A stretch of 64,000 nt of DNA from Solanum dulcamara (Eukaryota; Streptophyta; Magnoliopsida; Solanales; Solanaceae): assembly GCF_947179165.1 (NCBI RefSeq), contig NC_077237.1:16763523-16827522 (forward strand). The letters run 5' to 3'. The notes beneath the pieces are model-generated. The model did no database searches and was not told where the DNA came from. It saw nothing but the letters and a program-made list of their open reading frames with translations. The translations under genes were made by a program, and so were the position numbers. Positions within the stretch are counted from its first letter, which is position 1. Each line of letters starts with the position of its first letter. Below are positions 55,260 to 64,000 of this stretch, in pieces.

Positions 55260-58200
55260 GTAAAGAGGAATGCCCTTTTTTATTCGTATGCATTCCATAA
55301 AATCTTACTCCCTCTGTTTCAATTTGTATGTATTACTATGGCACACAGTTTAAGAAAAAAATGTGTTTTCTTAGACTAATCAAGTGTGTGATATACCAAA
55401 ATGTCGTTGAATATTATGCTCTTAAATATGATATGTAGGAATAGGATGTCGGGTAAAGAGTTATTAAATATAGAAAGTGACATTCTTTTTCTAAGCAGAT
55501 TTAAAAGTAAAGCAGTCAAATAAATTGCAACTGAGGGAGTAGTATTGTTGTTGCCCCTACTGTTATGGCAAAGGTAGTACAGTGCTGGATGTCTGGTGTG
55601 TCCATATTCATGGGGTTAGAACCCTGGATGGTGAACCAAGTCTGGTATTTAAGTGCAGAAGGGTAGAGGTGTGTGTAGTGCTGGCCCTTTATCAATTGAA
55701 TTTCAAAACTGGAAACAGTGAATTTCCCGAAAAAACTGTTACTTTTGTTTGTCAGTGGAACAATTTTAAAATGTCTTTTTGTGGTAAGGTACAATTTCAA
55801 GGAAAAAAAAGAAGAAGTTAGTATCAACTAATCAACCAACTAGACCTCAATCCCAAATTCGTCAGCTTCTTGCATTGTCTACGTCCATTCTCCTCTATAC
55901 AGAGGAAAAGTATTTTCGAATATTCAAATTGATTAGGTGTTTGGACCAATAGGTTTTAACTTGCTTTGGCTACCTGATGGTGATTTTGCGTCATTTGAGT
56001 CTGAACGACGGATAGCTACTCCCTCCCTCTGTTTCAATTTGTTTGTCTTACTTTCCTTTTTAGTTTGTTTAAAAAAATAATTTCTCTTTTCTAGTTTGGA
56101 AACTCCTTAATTTTGACATCCCATGTGTCATGTTTAAGATCACAAGATTAAAGACATTTTGGTACATTAATGTATAACCACAAGATTCAAAAGTCTTCTT
56201 TACTTTCTTAAACTCCATGCCAAGTCAAATTAAGACAAACAAATTGAAACGGAGGGAGTAATATTTATACGCGAAATACACACTCAGTAGTTTACTCTAT
56301 ATTTTTAGTCTTTTTTGGAATATCAAGGCACTTTATTTAAGATGAAAAAGTATAGATGTTGATTCTAAAATTTTGAAGTTGTTCGACATGGTTGAGGAAT
56401 GTTTAAATGCATAGGTATGAAAATCCTAGTTGAATCTCTTCTTTGTTGGGTAACGCATTTGGTATAAGAGGCAATGTTACCTGGTTTAGGAGCATTAACT
56501 AGTAGTAAACAATAGGAGTGTGAGAAATGGCAAACAAATTGATTTTGAAGATGGCTAACCCTTCAGTATACATGAATATGTGGGACCTTTCCATGGTTAA
56601 TAGTTAATACTGGTGTCTTCTCCAGTGCCATGTCAATTTTGCATCAAGAAAAGGATACTTATTTTCTCTTATAGTTTGACTCTTTTTTTTCTATTTCTTT
56701 TTCATTTTTTCCTTTGAGGATCATTGTGTGTATGTCAGTGGTTCGTACAGAAAGTAAGAAATCTAACATGCTAAAAGCACCAAGTGCCCCAGATTAGGAA
56801 GGTTTAAATTTAAAGTATCGTCTGTTATTAGCGTATTAAAAAGAACAAGATTATCATCTTCTTTTTTTTGAGAAGGTAACATTTGTGTATATCCATTGAA
56901 CCGGTACATTGGTTGCACTGAAAACCATATTTACAGCTTGTCAAAAAAGTAAGAAAACTGAATCTGAATCCTAACAGGAACCTAGGATATTTAATGGATT
57001 CAGTGTCCTCTAAATACATCTGTTTGCACCAGAAGCAAAAAAGCCTGATACAATTCAGTTTTATTTTTTGAAGATCACAGTGCTTGCTCTCAAAACATCT
57101 AGCATTTCTTTCTTTCCAAACAGTCCACCAAATACAGGTTGGGACGATCCTCTATCTATCTCTATCTGCTGCTCCCACCCCTATTTCTCCCCAATTGTAC
57201 AAAAGATGTGTGATTCTATTAGGCATACCCCAAGCAAAGCCCCTGAGACTAATGAAAATCCTCCACATTTGGGATGTTATTCTGCCATGGAGAAACAGAT
57301 GGTTGACTGTCTCAACCTCTTCCCCACATTAATAGCATCTAGATAACATGGAGAACTTCCTTTTTTTGAGATTTTCCTGTGTCAAAACTGCTTCTCTTGC
57401 CAGAAGCCAAGTGAAACTGCCACCTTGAAAGTGATTTTAGGTTTCCAAATCTGTTTCCAAGGCCAAAGAGAAGGTTGTTGTCCACCTTGATTTAGCAACT
57501 TATATGCAGAGTTTACCTTGAATGTGCCTTTGTTATTTCTGCTCCACCAAAATGTATCAGTTCATCCCTTGTTCCTGTAAAAACTTCCAACCTTCCAAAA
57601 ATTCAATCGCAGTCTCGATTTTCCAATCATTGAAATTCATTCTAAACTGGGAATTCCATTCATGTTGTGTCCAAACCTAAGCTACGCTCACTTGTTTATT
57701 TACTACCAAGTCATGCATCTCTGGAAAGATAACTTCTCAGACTAGTAGTGCTCAACCATTTATCCTCCCAAAATGAAGTCGTATTGCCATTGCCTACCCT
57801 GATGGTTGTATTGATCTTCAAGAGAGGCCACAGGATTCTGATGGACTTCCACAAGCTTACCCCATATGGTGTAAGAACCTCCTTTGTCATCCACTTGTTC
57901 TCCTCTCCATATTTTGCTTGAATTACTTTTCCCCAGAATGGTTGAGGCTCTCGAGAATACCTCCATAACCACTTTAGTCTAAGGGTTTTGCTCTGCTTTT
58001 TCAAATTCCTTACTCCTAGTCCCCATGTTTCTTCCCCAGGAGTACCTTGTTCCACTTGACTAAATGTTGGACAGTGGAATCATTTTCCTTTATCCCTTTA
58101 CATAAGAAGTCCCTCCTAATCTATCCAGTCTTTCTATCACCCTGTCAGGAATGGGGAAGATAGACATCATATAAGCAGGCAGGGCATCCAAAACTGAGTT

Positions 58201-61200
58201 AATGAGAGTGACTCCGCCTCCCAAGGAAATATATTGAGATTTCCATCTGGTAAGCTTCTTCTCACGCTTTTCAATCACGAGATTCCAGGTGTTCAAAGCC
58301 TTTGATTTGGCACCTAAGGGCATGCCCAGATAAATGGTAGGCAATAAACCTACTTCCCCTCCCAAAATCCAAGACAGTTCCTCCGTATTAGAGACATTAT
58401 TAAAAGGATACAACTGACTCTTTCTCCAGTTGATATGCAAACTTGAGACTCCTTCAAGCAGCACTGAGATTGATCTTAAAACCAATAGTTGCCCTTCATT
58501 AGCATTACAAAATATTAAGGTGTCATCTGCATATTGTAAATGAGTGACTTCCATGTTGCCATTTGATATTGAGGTTTGAGTTGTGGCTACCTCAAAACCC
58601 CCGAGACATTCATTCTCTCTGGCCACCTTTATCATGTTATTTAGGCCCTCCATGACAATGATAAAAAGGAAAGGAGATAGGAGATCTCCCGGCCTCAGAC
58701 CTCTTTGAGCAGGGAAAAAACCTTCTGGTGCACCATTTATGAGGACTGAGAATCTGACAGTGGATAGGGATGGCAATGGGGTGGGTTGAGCTCAACCCGC
58801 AAATTTTTTAAACCGCCCCGCCCCGCATAACATTTTTTTCATTTTCAACCCGCCCCACCCGCCCCGCATAAATTTTTATGTTTTTTTCTTTTTTATTTGT
58901 GTTTGATATGAAAAATAAAATTCATAATTTTTTTTCATTTTTCGCTAATTAACATCTCAACAAATAATTAATTGTTTCTAATTAACATTTCAACAATTGT
59001 TTCTTAATCGCTAATTAACATTTGTTTAGTTTAATTTTTTTTTTTAAAAAAGAAGTTAAAATTAAGGTCAAAGTTTAATATAAAAAGTTTATATCTTTAA
59101 TTTTTACTAATTACAAAGATTTAGTTTTCTTAATAATTACTTCAACCCGCCCCGCCCCATTGCCATCCCTAACAATGGAGATGCAATACTTGATCCATGG
59201 AATCCACCTCCTTCCAAAACCCATACATGCAAGCATCTTCAACAAAAACTTCCAGTTCACATGGTCATATGCCTTTTCTATGCACAGTTTGCACAAAATT
59301 CTTGCCTTTCCTTGGGTAATTCTTGAATCTACTACTTCATTTGCAATTAGAATGGCATCCATTATCTGTCAATTTTTAATGAATGCCATTTGTTGAGCAT
59401 CTACTAGCTTGTCAACCACTTTCTTCAGTCTTTCAGTCAGCACTTTGGATAACAGCTTATACACTTCCTATGAGGCTGATGGGCCTAAAATCTCTCAGTT
59501 CCTTGGCACCATTCTTCTGTGGGATCAGAGCAATGTAGGTGGCATTAAAGCTCTTCTCAAAGATATTGTGAGAATGGAAATTCTTAAAGGTATCCATGAT
59601 ATCCTTCTTCACTACATCCTTACACTTGATAAAAAAAACCATTGTGTGGCCATCTGAACTAGGAGCTTTGTCCATGGCACACATCTTCAGACATGCTAGT
59701 ACTTCTTGCTCCTCAAACTCCCTCTGTAACACTTCATTTTCAGCTTCAGTGATCATTTGACAGTTGATTAGGTTGCTGGAAGGTCTTCTATCTGAGGTTT
59801 CCCCTTTAATTCTCTCTGGATCCCTCACTGTTTCGTCTTGGATCATCAGTTGATCAATGTTGTTGCATCTTTTGCGTGCATTGGCCACTTTGTGGAAATA
59901 CTTAGTATTTTTGTTCCCTTCTTTCAGCCACAATGCTCTTGATTTTTGTCTCCATGCTATCTCTTCATTTTTAAGAGGCTCTTCATAGTCCATAAGCAAA
60001 GATGCCTTCATTGCTGATTCTTCTTCTGTTAGGACTCTCTATTCTCCATTACTGCATCCAGCATAGCTAACTGACTTAGGACTTGGACCTTTTGTAACCG
60101 TTGGCCAAGCTGGTTCTACTCCACTCCTTCAATTTGCCTTTTAGGGCCTTGAGCTTACACCCAAGGATATAATCAGGCTTACCAGTGAATCCAAAAGACT
60201 CCCACCATCCTCTAATTTTTTCCACAAAGCCTTCTGTGTTGAGCCACCAATTATCAAACTTGAACTAGGATTTGTTGTGCTCCCAAACTCCACATTGTAG
60301 AGCAATGGGACTGTGGTCAGAGCACAGTCTCTCTAGCACCACTTGTTGAATTCTGCTAAAGTTGTCATCCCACTCCTTGGAGATTAAGATCCTATCAATT
60401 CTAGAAGCAACATTGTTATTGTCCCCTTTGAACCAAGTGTAGTTTCCCCCTACCAATTGTAATTCCACCAAGTCCATATCTTCAATAAAATCAGAGAACT
60501 CTTATCATATCTAGAGTTCTCCTTCTGCATTTTCTCTTCTCTGATGGATATCTTGTGATGTTGAAATCTCCACACACTGCCCAAGGTCCCTCAAAAAGAC
60601 TTCTAACAGAACCTATTTCCTCCCACACATGCTCTCTCTCAACTCTGCAATTAGGAGCATAGACTCCTTTTTATGTGGCAATTGAAATCCTGAAGCACTG
60701 CCTCAAACTTGCAGATTATCATCTATTTCTAAGTAGAATTTAACCATAGAAATTGAAATTGAGGTCTGCGTCTTCGAATTCTAGTTAGGTGTGGTTGTTC
60801 TGCCCCGTTGCTGAGAATGGATCTTTACATGTCCGTGCCTGATCCAGAACGGATTTTATTTATTGATGAGAATATCTTTTACATATTAAATGCTGCTTGT
60901 GAGTTCAGGGCTGTGCCACTGACTAGTACAATATAAAAACCCTAGTATTACTTAAGTTGGAGCTTTGTACTCTTATAGCATTGAAGTGGAACCGTATATG
61001 AAATCTGCAATTTGTTTATTTTATGACCTTCGTCTATTATTAATATCTGAACTGCTATTGTTTTTCAGAACTTTTGTTGCTCCACTGGAGAGACTAAAGC
61101 TGGAATATATAGTTCGTGGTGAACAGAAGAGTCTTCTTGAGCTCATCAAGACAATTGCAGTTACTCAAGGGATCAAGGGATTTTGGAAGGGAAATTTTGT

Positions 61201-63073
61201 GAATATTTTACGAACAGCTCCATTTAAGGCTATCAACTTCTACTCTTATGAAAAATGCAGAGATCATCTGCTCAAAATAACTGGTAATGAGGAGGCAACT
61301 AATATTGAAAGGTTTGTTGCTGGTGCAGCTGCAGGAATCACAGCTACTGTGCTCTGCATACCTATGGACACTGTGAGTGATAGATACTTCAGGGTTTTCT
61401 GTTTTACTTTCTTGATCCCTTGCAGTAAGTATGTCAATTATAGGCTAAGTTGGTTACATATCTTTGTATGATAATGCTTAGTAAAGGGAGTGGAGGGGTG
61501 TAAGTGGAAGCTATGTCCCAAGGGTGCATGCAACTAGCTCTTGAATAGCTTAGATTCAAGACTTTGGATGATTTTTCTACTACGTTTAGAAAGCCTCTTT
61601 AATCTATCATTAGTACTTCAAGATAAACAACATTATCAGTGCTTAGGTTGATAATTTCTTCAAGCGGCAACATCTGTTTATATTATGCAAATTTTGTCCC
61701 CTCTCTTCCTTTCTCTTCATGATCATGCTACTTGTGTCTTAACTCTGAAAAAGCTTGCTAGACATAGCTTTTTATGTGTGTGACTATGTTGAAATGAGCC
61801 ACGTATTGATTTTGATTGTTAACGTATTCTTGAGTTGAAAATTGTCGACAATTTATGCTTGGAACTTGCTTGAGCTTGTTGTTAACATAATGATCTATTA
61901 TTGCTGATATGATAGTAGTTTAAGCTGCCGAGACAAGGAATATTGGTTTCCCTGCTCTACAAGCTGAGCTGTCCCAACCATTCTGAATTTAATACACTCA
62001 TTTAGTTAGATGAGTCATGTCTATGATATTAAAAGGGAAAAAAACTAGATTAAATGCTATTTTCCAAGCCCAGGAAATTATTCTAGATAATCGACTTGGG
62101 ATGACATCTGGAAACTATTGAAGTTAGAAATATGATTTTGATGCTCACTGAAGCTTCAGATAAATCATTGATTTGGATGAGATATGGTAAGTAATGAAGT
62201 TAAAAATGTGATTCGAAGTTCTACCAAATTTCATTTCTATGCATGATTGGCTGAATCATTTTCTGATAATTATCTGTGTGAAGTGCAAAATATGGTTCAG
62301 TTTATCCTATTAGAAATATAAATTCAATTGATTGAATTACTATACAACATTCTAAGGAATAGAATAATCCAATCATTTCATTGTTCTTCCCTTTACAGGA
62401 TAAGCGTGCCATTGTGCTGTAAATGTTCTTCTACCTTTGTCTTTTTCCAAGTCTGTACTCTGTAGTGTACTTTTGTTCTGCTTACTGATTCGTGCAGTTA
62501 TTTGCTTTTCCTGTTTATACATTCACAAAATATTTTCAAGTTTTACCATTTTCTTAATGATCATAAAATGTTTCTCATCTTTCTTCATGGAAAATGTCAA
62601 TTTTTCAGATTAGGACAGTAATGGTTGCACCTGGGGGAGAAGCCTTGGGCGGTCTAATTGGTACGTCCCGGCATATGATTCAGACGGAAGGGTTTTTCTC
62701 TCTTTATAAGGGCCTAGTACCCTCGATCATAAGCATGGCACCTTCAGGTGCAGTTTTCTATGGAGTTTATGATATATTAAAATCAGCATATTTGCATTCA
62801 CCGGAAGGTAGGAAAAGACTAGAAAATATGAAACAAGGCGAAGAGCTGAATGCCCTGGATCAACTGGAGTTGGGCACAGTTAGAACTTTGGTATATGGGG
62901 CAATTGCTGGTGCTTGTGCAGAAGCTGCTACATATCCTTTTGAAGTTGTGAGGAGACAGCTTCAGTTGCAGGTCCGGGCCACTAAGATGAGTGCATTGGC
63001 AACTACCATGAAGATCGTTGAGCAAGGTGGTATCCCTGCACTCTATGCTGGATTGACTCCCAGCTTATTACAG
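54814..63073 (+). CDS. BTL3: BTL-type mitochondrial adenine nucleotide carrier (partial; last exon outside window)
   Basis: A mitochondrial carrier family (SLC25) member, expected in the inner mitochondrial membrane, exchanging adenine nucleotides by family resemblance to Arabidopsis BTL1-3. Exons: 54814-55259, 61069-61372 and 62609-63073, all with GT-AG sites and joining in frame to 405 codons. The last exon (roughly 20-30 residues) should lie past 64000. The three family repeats each carry the P-x-[DE]-x-x-[KR] signature: P154-L-E-R-L-K159, P247-M-D-T-I-R252 and P360-F-E-V-V-R365. Residues 1-135 are a long, poorly conserved N-terminal part with a Gly run just before the first carrier repeat (KHLWAGAVAAMVSR). 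The best remembered match is BTL3 (HLWAGAVAAMVSRT..., LEYIVRGEQ, TIRTVMVAPGGEALGG); BTL2 is the alternative. Intron 1 is 5.8 kb and transposon-filled. No stop or frameshift in the visible exons, so the gene looks functional. Simple ORF reading runs past each splice donor. Confidence 0.9.
55308..55539. mobile_element. Stowaway-like MITE in intron 1 (first)
   Basis: ctccctctgtttcaattt at the left, inverted aaattgcaactgagggag at the right, TA at 55306-55307 and 55540-55541. Confidence 0.85.
56019..56258. mobile_element. Stowaway-like MITE in intron 1 (second)
   Basis: Left ctccctccctctgtttcaat with ttgtttgtctta; right taagacaaacaaattgaaac then ggagggag. TA at 56017-56018 and 56259-56260. The ends are better preserved than in the copy 0.5 kb upstream, suggesting a younger insertion. 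Confidence 0.9.
57711..58776 (-). pseudogene. L1 reverse transcriptase (second half) and C-terminal region
   Basis: RGLRPGDLLSPFLFIIVMEG and the catalytic YADD in HLQYADDTLIF (frame 58776-58090), then LGMPLGAK, LGGGVTLINSVLDALPAYMM. After a frame change near 58090 the frame 58055-57711 gives NLKKQSKTLRLKWLWRYS and PYGVSLWKSIR, typical of plant L1 C-termini. The catalytic YADD is intact but the ORF is not. Confidence 0.9.
58765..59171. mobile_element. hAT-like MITE inserted in the L1 reverse transcriptase
   Basis: Inverted ends tagggatggcaatgggg (58765) and ccccattgccatcccta (to 59171). 8-bp target duplication acagtgga (58757-58764) against acaatgga (59172-59179), one change. GC-rich sub-terminal blocks (cccgccccgcc) flank an AT-rich core. 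The RT frame is continuous across it when it is skipped (WIKYCIS before, TVRFSVLINGAPEG after). Confidence 0.93.
59180..60011 (-). pseudogene. L1 reverse transcriptase, first half
   Basis: Frame 60011-59457: WRQKSRALWLKEGNKNTKYFH, then PSSDGHTMVFF, FKNFHSHNIFEKSFNATYIA, LIPQKNGAKELRDFRPISLI. Continues at 59362-59180 with MDAILIANEVVDSR and KAYDHVNWKFLLKM. Stops and a frame change occur between the two parts. Confidence 0.9.
60250..60713 (-). pseudogene. L1 endonuclease, C-terminal part
   Basis: WAVCGDFNIT near 60560 is the conserved GDFN block of the APE-type endonuclease; VELQLVGGNYTWFKGDNNN, SRIDRILIS and CSDHSPIAL (60477-60265) follow, including the conserved SDH. The N-terminal part is lost by truncation. 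Confidence 0.88.
61069..61372 (+). CDS. BTL3: BTL exon 2
   Basis: 304 nt; acceptor tgtttttcag, donor act/gtgagt. Completes Arg149 from exon 1. Encodes carrier repeat 1 (signature PLERLK, LEYIVRGEQ, GFWKGNFVNILRTAPF) and the start of repeat 2 (ERFVAGAAAGITATVLCIPMDT). Confidence 0.93.
61373..62608 (+). other. BTL intron 2 (1.24 kb), no insertion recognised
   Basis: gtgagt ... tttttcag. No transposon ends or ORFs of note. Confidence 0.85.
62609..63073 (+). CDS. BTL3: BTL exon 3
   Basis: 465 nt, 155 codons, phase 0 at both ends; donor cag/gtaagc. Encodes the rest of repeat 2 (IRTVMVAPGGEALGG, GFFSLYKGLVPS, GAVFYGVYDILK), a charged loop (EGRKRLENMKQGEELNALDQ), and repeat 3 (GAIAGACAEAATYPFEVVRR, ALYAGLTPSLLQ). 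Confidence 0.93.
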
Positions 63074-63117
63074 GTAAGCTAACGAAGCATTTTGTTGACT
63101 GTAGTTTCCATCATACA

Positions 63118-64000
63118 CTCGGGACAAAGTTAATGATAGGTTGGAGGTTTGGAGACAAACTCTGGAGTCTAAAGGGTTCAAATTGAGCAGGACCAAAACA
63201 GAATACTTGGAGTGCAAATTTAGTGTTGCGAGGGGTGAAGAGGGCATGGAAGTGAGGCTTGCCACTCAACCTATCCCCAAGAAAGGAAGCTTTAAATACC
63301 TTGGATCCATCATCCAGAGTAGTGGGGACATCGACGAGGATGTCACGCATCGTATTGGGGCGGCATGGATGAAATGGAGGCTTGCCTATGGAGTCTTGTA
63401 TGATAAGAAGATACTAACTAAACTTAAAGGTAAGTTTTACAAATTGGTGGTTAGACCGTCGTCGTTGTATGGAGTAGAGTGTTGGCCAGTCAAGAACTCT
63501 TATGTTCAAAAGATGCATGTTGCAAAGATGAGGATGCTAAGATGGATGTGTGGACATACTAGGAATGATAAGATTAGGAATGAGGTTATTCAGGAGAAGG
63601 TGGGAGTGGCCTCTGTGGCAGACAAGATGAGAGAAGCGAGACTGAGATGGTTTGGGCATGTGTAGAGGAGGGGGGTCGACGCCCTAATTAGGAGGTGCAA
63701 GCGGTTGGATTTGGGGGTTATGTGGAAGGGTAGGGGGAGACCGAAAAAGTATTTGAGAGAGGTAATTAGACAGGATATGACGCAATTCCATATCACCGAG
63801 GAGATACCTTAGATAGATAGAAAGGAGTGGAAGTCGTGGATTAGGATAGAAGGCTAGTAGGGGCAGAATGTTGTCTTGCCTTGTGACGGTTTAGGGTTGG
63901 TCTTGGGGTATAGGCATGTATTTTAGTTGTGATGCTATTGCCTTTTGATTATGACATTATTTTGCTATTGTTGTTCTTGTTTTGTAAAATTTGCATCGCG
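63118..64000 (+). mobile_element. RTE-type LINE in BTL intron 3 (continues past window)
   Basis: Starts at about 63112-63120, some 45 bp after the exon 3 donor, with the frame [33 protein letters not shown]... to about 63660 (stop), then RCKRL ... [18 protein letters not shown] and a terminal IRIEG-stop near 63857. This is the end of the RTE reverse-transcriptase ORF; the protein before it is missing, so the copy is 5'-truncated. Two in-frame stops (near 63663 and 63810) make it inactive. The 3' UTR runs to the window edge. Same family as 2493-3020. Confidence 0.88.
63141..63859 (+). pseudogene. RTE LINE reverse transcriptase C-terminus
   Basis: Thumb and C-terminal part only: [25 protein letters not shown] [57 protein letters not shown] and [12 protein letters not shown]. 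The YADD catalytic region lies upstream in intact elements and is not present here. Stops at about 63663 and 63810. Confidence 0.88.

Larger units (their letters stand above)
56860..60713 (-). mobile_element. 5'-truncated L1-type LINE, antisense in intron 1
   Basis: Exact 12-bp target duplication agattatcatct at 56848-56859 and 60714-60725. An A-rich 3' end on the minus strand (tttttttt on plus near 56862-56869) fixes the orientation. Domains from right to left: the C-terminal part of the endonuclease, reverse transcriptase, and a conserved C-terminal region. The start of the endonuclease and any ORF1 are missing, a normal 5' truncation. Frameshifts and stops break it. Confidence 0.93.
55260..61068 (+). 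other. BTL intron 1 (5.8 kb)
   Basis: Donor gtaaag, acceptor gtttttcag. Contains two Stowaway-like MITEs and an antisense L1 LINE with its own nested MITE; the rest (about 55542-56016, 56261-56847, 60726-61068) shows no other feature. Confidence 0.88.

Noticed and set aside
57068..57346. Two plus-strand ORFs in BTL intron 1
   Set aside because: They lie antisense to the L1 LINE 3' part; no protein resemblance.
1..64000. CRISPR arrays, bacterial operons, plasmid or organelle features
   Set aside because: None present; spliced genes and plant retroelements show a nuclear plant sequence. Direct repeats here are transposon or satellite repeats without regular spacers.
1..64000. Endogenous plant pararetrovirus (common in Solanaceae)
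   Set aside because: No movement protein or caulimovirid polyprotein segment seen; all RT matches are of copia, L1 or RTE type.

Overview
This is a 64 kb piece of an AT-rich plant nuclear genome, almost certainly from the nightshade family (Solanaceae). The support is plant-style spliced genes, Ty1/copia, Ty3/gypsy, L1 and RTE retroelements, TS-type and Au-type SINE sequences, and several classes of miniature transposon. It is not prokaryotic: there are no operons, ribosome sites or CRISPR arrays. Nearly all open frames here are decayed transposon coding or chance ORFs.

Layout. 1-2170: LTR of a large retrotransposon (family LTR-A), cut by the window edge. 2493-3020: 3' end of an RTE-type LINE (minus). 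3365-9491: decayed Ty1/copia element of SIRE-like type on the minus strand, with gag, protease, integrase, RT, RNase H and an extra env-position ORF, followed by a probable 5' LTR up to about 10.4 kb. 10.4-19.4 kb: low-copy AT-rich DNA with a possible orphan two-exon fragment on the plus strand (12776-13246), a SINE with exact target duplications (14227-14433), and an unidentified spliced host gene on the minus strand starting at 19132. 19.4-23.5 kb: AT-rich DNA with MITEs, microsatellites and a perfect 88-bp inverted repeat. 23547-32056: a copia element bounded by 5-bp duplications and holding three later insertions: a 3.35 kb solo LTR (LTR-B), an Au-type SINE and a 2.4 kb solo LTR-A. 32.1-39.8 kb: DNA transposon relics, including a Mutator-like MITE inside a Harbinger-like MITE, and a tandem MITE-derived array. 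39.9-51.6 kb: LTR-C fragments, then a solo LTR-C split by a 6.5 kb gypsy element carrying LTR-B ends. 51.9-54.6 kb: two TIR elements.

54.8 kb to the window end: the one clearly functional host gene, a BTL-type mitochondrial carrier on the plus strand. Three exons are visible (405 codons, all joining in frame) and the last exon lies outside. Intron 1 (5.8 kb) holds two Stowaway-like MITEs and an antisense L1 LINE that itself contains a hAT-like MITE. Intron 3 has an RTE LINE starting about 45 bp past the splice donor.

I found no sign of a previously undescribed multi-gene system. The main content is an unusually readable record of nested transposition, with target-site duplications preserved at most levels, plus several repeat structures worth checking. 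Boundaries given as approximate were placed by eye.
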